A DNA stretch of 64,000 nucleotides from Jeotgalibacillus salarius (GTDB lineage Bacteria > Bacillota > Bacilli > Bacillales > Jeotgalibacillaceae), in NCBI RefSeq assembly GCF_004405125.1, contig NZ_SORX01000007.1, forward strand, positions 113,638 to 177,637, read 5' to 3'. Made by a program: the position numbers and the translations under genes. Below, in pieces: positions 53,726 through 63,367 of this stretch. The notes beneath the pieces were generated by a model. The model saw only the letters and a program-made list of their open reading frames with translations, made no database searches and was not told where the DNA came from. Positions within the stretch are counted from its first letter, which is position 1; every line of letters starts with the position of its first letter.

Positions 53726-55714
53726 TTATGCTTTTGCTGTTTGTAAGTTATCTTTATCTTTTCTATTCCATACAAACTGAAGTACCAGCAGTGCTACGAA
53801 AAGACCCGCTCCAAGTAAATCACTGATGCCTTCAGGATAAATAAGCATTAATCCTGCTGCTAATGCCAGGATTCTTTCAATCGGGTGAACCGGTCTGTAC
53901 CAATAACCAATAACTGCTGCACCAATGGCCGTCATACCAGCCAGAGCTGTAACAACTGACAGTGTAATTTCACCGGCATTGGTATCAATCAATAACAGCT
54001 GTGGGGAAAGTACGAACATATACGGGATGATAAATGCGCCAATGGCAAGTTTGGCGGCATTGACCCCGGTTCGTATCGGTTCTCCCCCCGAGACCCCTGC
54101 GGCGGCGAACGCTGCAAGCGCTACAGGTGGTGTAATATCGGCAACGATTCCGAAATAGAACACAAACAAGTGAGCTGCAAGCGGCGGTACATCCAGCAGG
54201 ATCAGTGCCGGTGCTGCAATTGTAGCTGTGATAACATAGTTTGCTGTCGTTGGTGATCCCATTCCAAGGATAATTGCTGCAAACATTGTAAAGAAAAGTG
54301 TAAGCAACAGAATTCCGCCGGATAGATCTACAAGTCCATTTGCCAGCTTAAGACCTAACCCTGTTCGTGTAACAACCCCTACAATTATACCTGCACAGGC
54401 TGTTGCCACGGCTACAGACAAGGCTGTTCTTGCTCCATCTGCCAGTCCATCGAAAAACTTTCTGATATTGATACGCGTGTCTTTACGAATCATACTGACC
54501 AGAATCGTAATGACAATTGAATAAAGTGCTGCTCTGATAATTGAATTACCATCGAGCAATAAGAAGATAACTGCAAAAATCGGTGTCAGTAAGTAAATCT
54601 TTTTAAGAACTTCTGATTTTTTCGGTATTTCAGAATCAGGAAGACCTGTAAGTCCGATTCTTTTTGCTTCAAAGTGTGTGATGATCCAGATCCCTGCAAA
54701 ATAAAGTAAAGCAGGAATTGTTGCAGCCTTAGCGATTTCCCAGTAAGTTACCCCACCGATGAATTCGACCATCAGGAAAGCTGCTGCACCCATGATCGGT
54801 GGCATCAGCTGTCCGCCTGTTGAAGCAGCTGCTTCAACACCACCGGCAAACTCTTTCCTGTAACCTAGTCTTTTCATCATCGGGATCGTGAATGAACCGG
54901 AAGTTACAACGTTAGCTACAGAGCTCCCGCTGATTGTTCCCTGCATTGCACTGGAGAAAATAGCAACTTTTGCAGGACCGCCGACTGCTTTACCTGCAAA
55001 CGCAACTGCCAGATCATTAAAGTATTGACCAATCCCTGTTTTAACAAGAAAAGCCCCGAATAACAGGAATAGAAATATAAAAGTAGCTGAGACGTATAGC
55101 GGCGTCCCGAAAATACCCTCAGATGAAATAAACATTGTATTGACTAATGATTCCAAGTTTAATCCTCTGTGACGCAGGAAACCTGGCATTTGTGGTCCAA
55201 AATAGGCATATGCCATAAATGTGATCGCAATGATCGTAATTGGAAGTCCTACTGCTCTTCTTGTGGCCTCAAGCACTAACAGAATGGCAATGAGTCCCGT
55301 CCAGAAATCCATCGGTGAGATTGAACCAATTGTATTGACGATTCGATCTTCATTCAATGGATAGTAAGCGCCCACCCATATAGACAGCAATGCAAGAATG
55401 CTGTCATACCAGGTCAGCTTGTTTTGCCCAACCTTCTTTTTTGTAACGGGAAATAAAAGGAACACTAATGTGAGTGCAAATCCCAGGTGAATAGATAATA
55501 GCGTTTGTCTTGGAATAGACTGTGTAACTGCCGCATAAATTTGAAAAACTGAAAAAGTAATAAGTCCTATAAAAACGATCCAGTTTAATATACCTTTATA
55601 TTGCTTGGTTCTCGCATCCGGATCATATTTAGCTAACAGGTCTTTCTGTTCTTTTTCTCCGAACTGTTCATCATCTTTGTGTTCCAGCTCGGCTTTGCTT
55701 TTTTCCTCAGTCAT
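53726..55714 (-). CDS. TRAP transporter fused permease (TAXI type)
   Basis: The protein has 662 residues from the ATG at 55714 with AGGAG upstream; it overlaps the DUF1850 stop, so translation is coupled. About 17-18 membrane segments fuse the small (DctQ) and large (DctM) subunits, as typical of TAXI transporters. DctM signatures are visible: GSSVANVVTSGSFTIPMMKR, GGQLMPPIMGAAAF and SPTTANYVITATIA. It imports an organic acid with sodium using the TAXI binding protein encoded upstream. The ligand cannot be read from sequence. Confidence 0.94.
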   Translation of the reverse strand: MTEEKSKAELEHKDDEQFGEKEQKDLLAKYDPDARTKQYKGILNWIVFIGLITFSVFQIYAAVTQSIPRQTLLSIHLGFALTLVFLLFPVTKKKVGQNKLTWYDSILALLSIWVGAYYPLNEDRIVNTIGSISPMDFWTGLIAILLVLEATRRAVGLPITIIAITFMAYAYFGPQMPGFLRHRGLNLESLVNTMFISSEGIFGTPLYVSATFIFLFLLFGAFLVKTGIGQYFNDLAVAFAGKAVGGPAKVAIFSSAMQGTISGSSVANVVTSGSFTIPMMKRLGYRKEFAGGVEAAASTGGQLMPPIMGAAAFLMVEFIGGVTYWEIAKAATIPALLYFAGIWIITHFEAKRIGLTGLPDSEIPKKSEVLKKIYLLTPIFAVIFLLLDGNSIIRAALYSIVITILVSMIRKDTRINIRKFFDGLADGARTALSVAVATACAGIIVGVVTRTGLGLKLANGLVDLSGGILLLTLFFTMFAAIILGMGSPTTANYVITATIAAPALILLDVPPLAAHLFVFYFGIVADITPPVALAAFAAAGVSGGEPIRTGVNAAKLAIGAFIIPYMFVLSPQLLLIDTNAGEITLSVVTALAGMTAIGAAVIGYWYRPVHPIERILALAAGLMLIYPEGISDLLGAGLFVALLVLQFVWNRKDKDNLQTAKA

Positions 55715-56228
55715 CCATTCCAACTCCTCTCCATAAATCCAATAAAGTTAATTGATTAATAGATATTGTAATAAACGTTCCTGTTTCAATATAATCATGC
55801 AGGGCATAGTCACTGTTATCATAATGAAAAACATGACTGACTACAACCTGACTTGTATGCAGATTAATAGATGGAAACAGACGATTCATATTTTCTATCC
55901 TGTATTTTCCATCTTCCTGAACAAATTCTTCACCTTCATAAAGTGCATTCGATGGCATGCCAATTGCCATATCTTCATATTCAAGTGCAATTTGTCTAAT
56001 CTCATTTGTGTCAGTGATTTCATAGTAATCAATGACATCTGACTTGTGAATTGAATGCGTGTATTGCAACTGGAACTCATTCTGATTTGTCATTGGGATA
56101 TAACTGATCAGGTTTCCAGTTTCCTGATGATGAAACGTAATTGCTTGTTTGAATGGTAGAAATACAGCAGCAAAAAATACTCCTGCTACAATGATAACCA
56201 GTATCGGAATGATTTTTTTCTTCTGCAT
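55707..56228 (-). CDS. DUF1850 membrane-anchored protein
   Basis: The protein has 173 residues from the ATG at 56228; an upstream in-frame start at 56267 lacks a good ribosome-binding site. One N-terminal membrane segment (about 5-27) is followed by a domain with YTHSIHKSDVIDYYEI, characteristic of DUF1850. Such proteins nearly always lie between the TAXI binding protein and TRAP permease genes, as here, and may modulate transport at the outer face. Confidence 0.88.
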   Translation of the reverse strand: MQKKKIIPILVIIVAGVFFAAVFLPFKQAITFHHQETGNLISYIPMTNQNEFQLQYTHSIHKSDVIDYYEITDTNEIRQIALEYEDMAIGMPSNALYEGEEFVQEDGKYRIENMNRLFPSINLHTSQVVVSHVFHYDNSDYALHDYIETGTFITISINQLTLLDLWRGVGMDD

Positions 56229-56307
56229 TTCATTTACAACTCCATAAGAATGGGCAAACAGGCCCAATTGGACCTGTTTGCCTCATATCATTTCATACAA
56301 TCTTTAA

Positions 56308-57282
56308 TTATTGCTCATCAAAGTAACGCTGAGCACCAGGATGTACATCGATTCCAATGCCATCAAGTGCAGTGTCTACAGTAATGAATTCACCTTTAGG
56401 GTGAGTGATCGAGTCAGTGTTTTCAAAGATTGCAGCTGTAATGTCGTAAACAACATCATCTGAAAGCTCAGAAGACACAGCAAGCATTGCCTGAACAGCT
56501 ACAGTTGGAACTGCTTCTTCAAGACCATATGTGCCTGAAGCAACTTCATCCTCTGAATAGAATGGGTATTCATCCATTAAAGACTGAGCCATATCCTGTT
56601 CAATTGGCACGATTACTACATCAACTTGTGCAGCAAGACCTTCTACAGCTCCAGTTGGAGTTCCTCCAGTGATGAATGCTGCATCGATTGATCCATCCTG
56701 GATACCAGTTGTTGAATCATCGAATGAAAGATTTTGAACATCCATATCATCAAATGACAGTCCGTGGACTTCAAGAATCTGTTCTGCATTCAGGCGTGTA
56801 CCTGAACCTGATTCTCCTACTGATACAGTCATACCAGCAAGGTCTTCTACTGATTCGATACCTGAATCAGCACTTGTTACGATTTGAATTGTTTCAGGGT
56901 ATAGTGTTGCAAGCCCCTGAATTGTTTCGATCGGTGCATCAAACATTTGTGACCCTTCAACAGCGTAAGAAGCAATGTCCGTCTGAACAAATGCAACTTC
57001 AACTTCTTCACTGTCGATCATTGCCATGTTCTCAGCAGAAGCGTTTGAAGTATTAGCAGTAGTTGTAATACCTGTTTCGTCTTCAATCAGCTGAGCAAAT
57101 GTTCCACCAAGCGGGTAGTATGTACCGCCTGTACCGCCTGTAGCAATGTTAATAAATTCAGGCTGGTCTGAACCGCCGTCTTCACCATCTCCGCTGCCGC
57201 TCTCGTCTCCGCCGCACGCAGCAAGAATCATTGATACTGCAAGTAGCAGAATCATGCTTAGATAAAACTTTCTGTTTTTCAA
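56308..57282 (-). CDS. TAXI family TRAP transporter solute-binding lipoprotein
   Basis: The protein has 324 residues. The lipoprotein signal ends in MILAACGG (lipobox A-A-C). The mature protein starts with a Gly/Asp/Ser-rich linker, then the TAXI signature NIATGGTGGTYYPLGG. The bilobed solute-binding region has VGESGSGTRLNAEQIL and FITGGTPTGAVEGLA. It captures the ligand outside the membrane and delivers it to the fused permease. It is the first gene of a three-gene operon. Confidence 0.95.
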   Translation of the reverse strand: MKNRKFYLSMILLLAVSMILAACGGDESGSGDGEDGGSDQPEFINIATGGTGGTYYPLGGTFAQLIEDETGITTTANTSNASAENMAMIDSEEVEVAFVQTDIASYAVEGSQMFDAPIETIQGLATLYPETIQIVTSADSGIESVEDLAGMTVSVGESGSGTRLNAEQILEVHGLSFDDMDVQNLSFDDSTTGIQDGSIDAAFITGGTPTGAVEGLAAQVDVVIVPIEQDMAQSLMDEYPFYSEDEVASGTYGLEEAVPTVAVQAMLAVSSELSDDVVYDITAAIFENTDSITHPKGEFITVDTALDGIGIDVHPGAQRYFDEQ

Positions 57283-57325
57283 AGTAGTTCCCCCTTTTAT
57301 AAAATTGCATAACTGCGTATACTAT

Positions 57326-57354
57326 TTTATCATGCATTATTACATTTGTGTCAA
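57326..57354 (-). promoter_or_regulatory. Candidate promoter of the TAXI-DUF1850-TRAP operon
   Basis: On the minus strand TTGACA (57354-57349) and GATAAA (57331-57326) are separated by 17 bases, about 45 bases before the start codon. The -10 box is imperfect. Confidence 0.4.
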
Positions 57355-57500
57355 ACCTAAAACACTTCGGTCAATATTCATGTTTCTTTAAATATTGATA
57401 AGACAGCAATGAAAACGCTATCTAAAAGTGAATGAACTTGACACTAATTGTAATATTTTGTGTAAAATATTAAGGGGTTTTGTATAAAATTTGAATATTT

Positions 57501-58046
57501 TTATTCGTCTTCGATAATTCTTCTTTCATTTTTCGGCAGATTTTCTTCAATATCTCTCAAACGGTGCGCTAACCTTGAGGAAGCATTAGCTGCAATTGAA
57601 GCTACCATATCATCTAAAAACGTATGAATACCTCCACCTCTTTTAGTGTCCAGCTTTTCTATAATACCGATTTTGTTTTTATCGAGGTGACCAAAAGTTG
57701 TAACAGCAATGCTTCCATATCCCAAAGAAGCGCCAAGAGCAATCGTTTCATCTACTCCAAATAGTCCTTCATCTGTTTCAACAAGCGTCTGCAGTGGTTC
57801 TGAAAGCTTTTTTTGTTCTGCAAGACGATCCAGTTCCACCGCAACGAGGATTGCGTGCTGCATTTCTCTTTTTAATAGCACTTTCTCTACACTTTCAATG
57901 CATTCTTCCATTTTTAGCTTTTCATTATATGGCCCCTGCATTTCAAAAACAATTTCTGCTATATCACTGATCTTGACGCCTCTTTCAAGCAATACATCAT
58001 GGGCTGCCTGAGTTACGTCATGGGAATGGACTCTTTCCTGTGTCAT
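57501..58046 (-). CDS. Phosphatidylglycerophosphatase A-like protein (YutG)
   Basis: The protein has 181 residues. The PgpA domain is recognised by GVDETIALGASLGYGSIAVTTFGHLDKNKIGIIEKLD and the central FLDDMVASIAANASSRLAHRL with its acidic pair. It has no clear membrane segments, as in Bacillus YutG proteins. PgpA enzymes remove phosphate from phosphatidylglycerophosphate; for the Bacillus-type soluble form this is inferred. It is monocistronic. Confidence 0.83.
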   Translation of the reverse strand: MTQERVHSHDVTQAAHDVLLERGVKISDIAEIVFEMQGPYNEKLKMEECIESVEKVLLKREMQHAILVAVELDRLAEQKKLSEPLQTLVETDEGLFGVDETIALGASLGYGSIAVTTFGHLDKNKIGIIEKLDTKRGGGIHTFLDDMVASIAANASSRLAHRLRDIEENLPKNERRIIEDE

Positions 58047-58239
58047 ATTAAAACTCCTTCATATATCATTTTTTTTGGAGATCCAAGCGGCCTTTCATAT
58101 GATAACTGGCCTACTAAGCGAAGTCGCCTGGGATTCAAGAGATACGATCAGATAGACTGAATTTGCGAACTCTATAGAATGATATGATACAATCTATTTG
58201 TAAACGCTTCAAACTTTTTTTGTAACAGGAGGACTTTTC

Positions 58240-58974
58240 ATGCCTAAGACAGGGACAGTGAAAGAACATACGTTTTACAGTGAGGCACTTCAGGAGGATA
58301 TGGATCTGCTCGTTTATCTTCCTCATAATTATTCACCTCTATATAAATACACCGTGTTAATTGCTCAGGATGGGAAAGATTACTTCCAGCTTGGAAGAAT
58401 TCCCAGACTGCTTGATCAATTAAATGAAGATGAAGAGATCGAAAACCTGATCTTTATAGGAGTCCCATATAAAAATGTGAAAGACCGTTATGACAAATAT
58501 CATCCACAGGGAAGCCAGCATGATGCTTATGTGAGATTTATCGCAAGAGAGTTGGTTCCTTTTATTGATGATAAATATCCTACTTATAATATCGGAATTG
58601 GACGTGCATTAATCGGTGATTCTCTGGCTGGAACGGTTTCATTCCAAACTGCTTTAAAATATCCTAACACCTTTGGGAGAGTAATCATGCAGTCACCACT
58701 GGTAAATGATGATGTATTGAATAACGCTCAGCAATTTAAAGATGTTCAATTGGTTAACTTTTATCACATTATTGGAACAGGTGAAACTGCTGTTAAAAAG
58801 ACGGATGGCTCTGAAGCTAATTTCCTTGAGCCGAACAGAGAACTCCATCAAATCATGGAGGAGCAAAAATACAGTGTTTTTTATGATGAATTTGATGGTG
58901 ATCATTCATGGAAATTCTGGCAGCCTGATTTACCACGTGTGATGAAAAAAATGTTTAGAAAAACTTCTTATTAA
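58240..58974 (+). CDS. yjcH: Esterase-like alpha/beta hydrolase YjcH
   Basis: The protein has 244 residues of the esterase D / enterochelin esterase-like family. The nucleophile Ser lies in IGDSLAGTVSFQ (GDSLAG), the oxyanion and start region is VYLPHNYSPLYKYTVLIAQDGKDYF, and His near the C-terminus is in FDGDHSWKFW. It follows an AGGAGG ribosome-binding site. yjcH-yjcG-yjcF keep this order in Bacillus genomes; the substrate is unknown. Confidence 0.88.
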   Translation: MPKTGTVKEHTFYSEALQEDMDLLVYLPHNYSPLYKYTVLIAQDGKDYFQLGRIPRLLDQLNEDEEIENLIFIGVPYKNVKDRYDKYHPQGSQHDAYVRFIARELVPFIDDKYPTYNIGIGRALIGDSLAGTVSFQTALKYPNTFGRVIMQSPLVNDDVLNNAQQFKDVQLVNFYHIIGTGETAVKKTDGSEANFLEPNRELHQIMEEQKYSVFYDEFDGDHSWKFWQPDLPRVMKKMFRKTSY

Positions 58975-59058
58975 TAGAGGCAATTTTGACACGTTTGTTT
59001 GATATAATTGTATGAAGAAACTCACAATTTATGTTTGATATGAGGAGGCTGACAAATC

Positions 59059-59577
59059 ATGAAGTTCGGTATCGCAGTATTTCCTTCAAAAAAATTACAG
59101 GATCTTGCTAACTCGTACAGAAAGCGTTATGATCCACATTATTCTTTAATTCCGCCTCACCTGACATTAAAGGAACCGTTTGATGCAACAGATGAAGAAA
59201 TTAATAAGATCGCTAAAAAGATTGAAGGCATTGCTAAAGATGCTGAGCCTTTTACTTTGAGGGCTTACAAAATCAGTTCTTTCCAGCCTGTTAATAATGT
59301 TATTTACATGAAAGTTGATTCAGTTCCTGAATTGATCAATCTATATCAGTCCCTTCACAATGAAGAGTTCGGGGTTAAATCACAATATTCATTTGTTCCC
59401 CACATTACAATTGCACAGAAGCTTTCCAACGATGAACATTCTGATGTTTATGGATCACTTCGGATGGCAGGAGTTGATCATGAAGAAACGGTGGACAGAT
59501 TTCATTTATTATATCAGCTTGAAAATGGCTCTTGGACTGTATATGAAACATATCGTTTAGGTGGCGGTGACAGTTGA
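59059..59577 (+). CDS. yjcG: YjcG, 2H phosphoesterase family protein
   Basis: The protein has 172 residues. It carries the two HxT/S motifs of the 2H (2'-5' RNA ligase-like) superfamily: HLTLKEP and HITIAQKL. The substrate is unknown, probably a cyclic phosphate. It is followed without a gap by the acetyltransferase gene, with which it shares one base. Confidence 0.92.
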   Translation: MKFGIAVFPSKKLQDLANSYRKRYDPHYSLIPPHLTLKEPFDATDEEINKIAKKIEGIAKDAEPFTLRAYKISSFQPVNNVIYMKVDSVPELINLYQSLHNEEFGVKSQYSFVPHITIAQKLSNDEHSDVYGSLRMAGVDHEETVDRFHLLYQLENGSWTVYETYRLGGGDS

Positions 59578-59999
59578 TGTATGTGAAAAAAGTTGAAAAT
59601 GAACTCGAATTAGAAGAAGCTTTTAAAGTAAGAAAGAAAGTTTTTGTTGAAGAACAACATGTACCTGAAGAATTGGAACTTGATTCATTTGATCCGTCGT
59701 CCACCCACTTTGTTTTGTATGCAGAAGATCAGCCATCAGGTGCAGGACGCTTCAGACTGGTTGATGGTAAAGGGAAGATCGAACGGGTTTGCGTAATGAA
59801 ATCTTTGCGTGGAAAACATGCCGGCATACTACTGATGCAGGAAGTTGAGAATTACGCAAAAGAAAATGGTATAAGCGCGTTAGTCTTAAATGCGCAAACT
59901 CATGCGCTTGGATTTTATGAGAAGCTGGGTTATCACGTCGTTTCTGATGAATTTATGGATGCAGGCATTCCGCACTTTAAAATGCAAAAAGATCTTTAA
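59577..59999 (+). CDS. yjcF: YjcF, GNAT family N-acetyltransferase
   Basis: The protein has 140 residues from the ATG at 59577, which overlaps the yjcG stop by one base (TGATG). The N-terminal pattern KVRKKVFVEEQHVPEELELD is typical of YjcF/ElaA-like GNATs, with the acetyl-CoA loop MKSLRGKHAGILLMQ. It is the last gene of yjcH-yjcG-yjcF. The acceptor is unknown. Confidence 0.9.
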   Translation: MYVKKVENELELEEAFKVRKKVFVEEQHVPEELELDSFDPSSTHFVLYAEDQPSGAGRFRLVDGKGKIERVCVMKSLRGKHAGILLMQEVENYAKENGISALVLNAQTHALGFYEKLGYHVVSDEFMDAGIPHFKMQKDL

Positions 60000-60012
60000 T
60001 TATAGAAAAGAA

Positions 60013-60044
60013 AAAAGCAGCTGTGAATGTTCACAGCTGCTTTT
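60013..60044. terminator. Bidirectional terminator between yjcF and a small minus-strand gene
   Basis: A perfect 15-bp stem (AAAAGCAGCTGTGAA / TTCACAGCTGCTTTT) with a two-base gap and T-rich ends on both strands lies at this convergent junction. Confidence 0.92.
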
Positions 60045-60047
60045 ATA

Positions 60048-60338
60048 TTAGATTGAAGCATTAAAGTTCTGACCTTTGCCTGTAACTTTTGGAATGAGAT
60101 GTGGTGGAATTGTCTGGATGTGAAAGATTGGTGCATCACCGCTTTTAAAGTCTGATTCACGTTTCTTTTCACGTTTATCCATTTCGTTTTCCAGCTCTTC
60201 TTCAAAGTCTTTGTCTGATCTGCGTAGTGGTCCCACTCTTTGAACAGGCGTTAAATAGTATGGATCATAATCTTTCATTGTTACTCTCTCGGCATACTGT
60301 TGATATTGCAGATGATTAACTGGTGCGATGTAGCCCAT
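60048..60338 (-). CDS. Conserved hypothetical protein, 96 residues
   Basis: The protein starts at the ATG at 60338, five bases after GGAGGTG, giving MGYIAPVNHLQYQQYAERV. The middle is highly charged (EEELENEMDKREKKRESD) and the C-terminus contains a proline-rich PIFHIQTIPPHLIPKV. It has no signal peptide or membrane segment. It resembles small uncharacterised proteins found near yjcF in other Bacillus genomes and may belong to the spore set beside it. Confidence 0.75.
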   Translation of the reverse strand: MGYIAPVNHLQYQQYAERVTMKDYDPYYLTPVQRVGPLRRSDKDFEEELENEMDKREKKRESDFKSGDAPIFHIQTIPPHLIPKVTGKGQNFNASI

Positions 60339-60437
60339 TCTTCTCACCTCCGAATGCTTATATTATTAAATAACCTTATTTACAATTTATTAAACCTTTC
60401 TTTACACTTTACTGAAAATCAATATTTTTTGTGGGGG

Positions 60438-60692
60438 TTATTTTTTATTAATCATATTGGATAATGTTTGATAATCAATTTTTTCTCCTTTTGCTGTAAC
60501 AGTCTTTGCTATTTTTTCTTCCATCTCTTTCGTAACTGGCTTACCTGCTGCGGATGCAACCTGCCGAACAAGTTTTCTAACTGTCTTTTCATCATTAAAG
60601 TCAGCGTGCTGAAAAGCATTGGCAAGTGCAAATAATTGATCCATATTAACCCCTGTTTTATTTTCTATTTTTTTAAAAAAAGCATCATTCAC
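60438..60692 (-). CDS. spoVIF: Stage VI sporulation protein F (SpoVIF)
   Basis: The protein has 84 residues starting at GTG. The segments DAFFKKIENKTGVNMDQLFALANAFQHADFNDEKTVRKLVRQV match the SpoVIF (YjcC) family. In Bacillus it acts in late coat assembly, controlling GerE-dependent coat genes. In B. subtilis it is near cotZ and yjcZ, as here. Confidence 0.92.
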   Translation of the reverse strand: MNDAFFKKIENKTGVNMDQLFALANAFQHADFNDEKTVRKLVRQVASAAGKPVTKEMEEKIAKTVTAKGEKIDYQTLSNMINKK

Positions 60693-60715
60693 CTTTATCC
60701 CTCCCTTTCATTGTC

Positions 60716-60744
60716 AAAAGCCACCCCTACCCGGAGTGGCTTTT
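60716..60744 (-). terminator. Terminator between the yjcZ-type gene and spoVIF
   Basis: The stem AAAAGCCAC / GTGGCTTTT with a compact loop has T-rich ends on both strands. On the minus strand it follows the yjcZ-type gene. Confidence 0.8.
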
Positions 60745-60766
60745 GCGCAATTTGAAACTTGCGCCA

Positions 60767-60883
60767 TTAATAATAGAAACTTGCTCCAACAATAACTAAC
60801 AGAATGAAAAGCACAACAATCAGCACAAAAGTAGAGCCTCCGTTGTACCCACCATAATTGCCATATCCGCAGTTGCCGTACAT
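60767..60883 (-). CDS. YjcZ family sporulation peptide, 38 residues
   Basis: The ATG at 60883 opens [38 protein letters not shown]. The first half is Gly/Tyr/Asn-rich and the second half is a membrane span, the characteristic pattern of the YjcZ (sporulation) family. It is too short to be found by length filters but lies in its expected place next to spoVIF. Confidence 0.9.
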   Translation of the reverse strand: MYGNCGYGNYGGYNGGSTFVLIVVLFILLVIVGASFYY

Positions 60884-60946
60884 AACTTCACCCCCTCTGA
60901 CTTCTATATTCTATGTAAGAGTGAAATAGAAAGATTGGGCAAACAG

Positions 60947-61309
60947 TCAGGCTTTAGGTTTAAAAATTAGCGCACCTATAAATCCAAAAATAATCGCTGC
61001 TGAAATACCAGAGCTTGTCACTTCAAACATACCTGTCATCACACCAATGATTCCATGTTTTTCCGCTTCCTGCATCGCGCCATGAAGCAGTGCATTCCCA
61101 AATGATGTAATTGGAACTGTAGCACCTGCACCCGCAAAATCAATCAGCGGCTCATATAACCCAAACGCCTCCAGCACAGCACCACTCACAACAAGCGTAC
61201 TGAGCGTGTGTGCTGGAGTCATTTTTAATAAGTCCATCATCAGCTGGCCAATGACACAAATAAATCCACCTACAATAAATGCCCAAAAGAACATTGGTAA
61301 CATATTCAT
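60947..61309 (-). CDS. spoVAE: Stage V sporulation protein AE (SpoVAEb)
   Basis: The protein has 120 residues with about four membrane segments, containing [20 protein letters not shown], a signature shared with SpoVAC. It overlaps the spoVAD stop by four bases. With SpoVAC it is thought to form the inner-membrane channel that moves Ca-dipicolinate into the forespore and out at germination. Confidence 0.93.
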   Translation of the reverse strand: MNMLPMFFWAFIVGGFICVIGQLMMDLLKMTPAHTLSTLVVSGAVLEAFGLYEPLIDFAGAGATVPITSFGNALLHGAMQEAEKHGIIGVMTGMFEVTSSGISAAIIFGFIGALIFKPKA

Positions 61310-62322
61310 TGGCCTCCTTTTATTGGTTTAATGAGTGAAACTGCATGAGCAATACACGGGATTGTTTCTTTTTGCTGAAAAGTAAGAGGTGATAATAACG
61401 CACCTGTTGCGACTACCAAAATGCGGTTTAAAGATGATTTGGCCAGCTCATTTACAAAATAACCATAGACCATCGAAGCTGAACATGCTGGTCCGCTTCC
61501 CCCTGCCTGTACTTCTTCCACACCCTGATAGATCATCTTTCCACAGTCAATAAACTGCTCAGATGAAAGGTGAATATTTTTTTTACTTAAAATATCTTTT
61601 GCAGCAGCGTGTCCAATTTCAGCTAGATCTCCCGTTATAATCAGATCATAATCGGCTACTGAGTCTTTACTTTGAATCAGATGTCTTTCGATCACATCTG
61701 CAGCTGCCAATGACATTGCAGCACCCATATTAAATGGATCCGTCACTTCGATATCCTGAACTCTTCCAATTGTTGCTTTTTCAATATGAGCTAAAGCATT
61801 TCTTTCTTTATCACTGCTCACAATTGCTGATCCCGCTGCTGTCACCGTCCATTGCGCAGTAGGCGGCTTCTGACCCCCATATTCCGTTGGGTATCTGAAT
61901 TGCCTTTCAGTAGAAGCATTATGACTGGATACACCCGTTAATACAGAATCTGCGTAGCCTCCATCTATAAGTGCTCCTGCCAGCGCCAGCCCTTCCATTG
62001 AACCTGCACAGGCACTGAATATACCCAGATATGGCGCACCTATAGATCGCGCAGCCATATTTGAAGGAGTGATTTGATTGATTAAGTCACCAAAAATAAG
62101 ACAATCTATTTGTTGCTCTGACATCCCGGCTTTTAGCAGGGCTGAACTGACTGATGTTTCCATGAGCTTTCTCTGAGCTTTTTCAAAGCTTTTTTCTCCC
62201 ATATACAGATCTTCAAAAAATGTATCAAATGATGAAGCATATGGACTGTTTTTTTCAAATGGGCCAGCTGCCACACCTGAAGAAATAATTGATGGATAGG
62301 AGGGAAAGTGCCATGTTTTCAT
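61306..62322 (-). CDS. spoVAD: Stage V sporulation protein AD (SpoVAD)
   Basis: The protein has 338 residues with a thiolase/ketoacyl synthase-like fold. Visible are [14 protein letters not shown] (the CAG site), the TGVSSHNAS and [16 protein letters not shown] regions. SpoVAD binds dipicolinic acid and associates with the SpoVAC-SpoVAEb channel. It lies directly after spoVAC. Confidence 0.95.
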   Translation of the reverse strand: MKTWHFPSYPSIISSGVAAGPFEKNSPYASSFDTFFEDLYMGEKSFEKAQRKLMETSVSSALLKAGMSEQQIDCLIFGDLINQITPSNMAARSIGAPYLGIFSACAGSMEGLALAGALIDGGYADSVLTGVSSHNASTERQFRYPTEYGGQKPPTAQWTVTAAGSAIVSSDKERNALAHIEKATIGRVQDIEVTDPFNMGAAMSLAAADVIERHLIQSKDSVADYDLIITGDLAEIGHAAAKDILSKKNIHLSSEQFIDCGKMIYQGVEEVQAGGSGPACSASMVYGYFVNELAKSSLNRILVVATGALLSPLTFQQKETIPCIAHAVSLIKPIKGGQ

Positions 62323-62781
62323 TTAGATGACTCCAATTTGAATGAGTATAGTTTTGATCAGTGCTAAAAAAAATGCCGATATTACACCAAAAACGATGAC
62401 AGAACCTGCGAGTTTAAAAATATTGCCACCAACTCCAAGCACAAGCCCCTCACTTCTATGTTCAATAGCGGCACTAACAACAGCATTACCAAAACCTGTC
62501 ACCGGAACTGCACTCCCTGCACCTGCAAATTGACCCAATTTTTGATAGAAGCCAAAACCGGTTAACAGCATGGAGAAAAACACCATAATTGCTACTGTGG
62601 GATTACTCGCAGTCTGTTCAGTAAACGGGAAAAACAAGATGAGGATCAGCGTGACCACCTGACCGACAAAACAAATGAATCCACCCACTAAAAACGCTTT
62701 GATACAATTTTTAAGCACAGGTCTTTTTATTTCATGCTGATCAGCAGCATCTTTTGATTGTTTGATCCAATTGCCCGTCAT
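62323..62781 (-). CDS. spoVAC: Stage V sporulation protein AC (SpoVAC)
   Basis: The protein has 152 residues from the ATG at 62781, six bases after GAGAGGTG; a GTG nine bases upstream lies within that site. About four membrane segments and the family signature GAGSAVPVTGFGNAVVSAAIEH are present. SpoVAC is a mechanosensitive channel for Ca-dipicolinate in the spore inner membrane. It is cotranscribed with the lipoprotein upstream and spoVAD, spoVAE downstream. Confidence 0.95.
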   Translation of the reverse strand: MTGNWIKQSKDAADQHEIKRPVLKNCIKAFLVGGFICFVGQVVTLILILFFPFTEQTASNPTVAIMVFFSMLLTGFGFYQKLGQFAGAGSAVPVTGFGNAVVSAAIEHRSEGLVLGVGGNIFKLAGSVIVFGVISAFFLALIKTILIQIGVI

Positions 62782-62793
62782 ATTATTCACCTC

Positions 62794-63219
62794 TCAGGTC
62801 ATTTCTTTCTTTAGTTGAATAATCTTTTCTACCTCGTCCAGTGCATCTTTTTCATTTAAATTTCCTTTATTCCATTGATCTGAAAACTCAAACAGTTCAA
62901 TGAAGATTTTATAATCACTCGAAAGCACAATTTCTTTTTCGGGATACTTCTCTTCTAACCAGTTCTTCATTTTCTTTTCAATAGATTTCATTTCAAAACG
63001 GTATAGGTGCTTTACTTTATAACTAATGACCAATGTAGAATCTGCAGCGACTACAACTGAATCATAGAGCTCTTTCGTACCTTCAATGTGCTGCGATACC
63101 TCTTTAATTGTTTCATTCTCGGAATCGTGGATTTTAATATGGATCGGTCCGCTCTGCTCAAAAATTGCACAGCCGGATAATAAAATCACACTAAAAAAAG
63201 ATAATATAAATTTTTTCAT
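62794..63219 (-). CDS. YhcN/YlaJ family sporulation lipoprotein
   Basis: The protein has 141 residues. The signal peptide ends in ILLSGCA (Cys17). The conserved body includes SVVVAADSTLVISYKVKHLYRF, a match to the YhcN/YlaJ family of spore lipoproteins. It is the first gene of the spoVA cluster; in several Bacillales a YhcN-type gene precedes spoVAC-AD-AEb in the same way. It is expected in the forespore inner membrane and may affect germination. Confidence 0.87.
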   Translation of the reverse strand: MKKFILSFFSVILLSGCAIFEQSGPIHIKIHDSENETIKEVSQHIEGTKELYDSVVVAADSTLVISYKVKHLYRFEMKSIEKKMKNWLEEKYPEKEIVLSSDYKIFIELFEFSDQWNKGNLNEKDALDEVEKIIQLKKEMT

Positions 63220-63367
63220 CCTATCGCCTCTTCACATATCTGAATACAGATAGTTTGTCTGTATATGAAAGGATTTATGCCTAATTTTTAAAAACACGGC
63301 GAATGACCAATCTTTGGCAGTGGAGATTGAATAAAGTATATAGAATTCAAGTAAAGGAGGAGAAAAT

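Noticed and set aside
57438..57470. TTGACA followed by TAAAAT on the plus strand near 57.4 kb
   Set aside because: There is no plus-strand gene behind it, and the region is only A+T-rich; not enough support.
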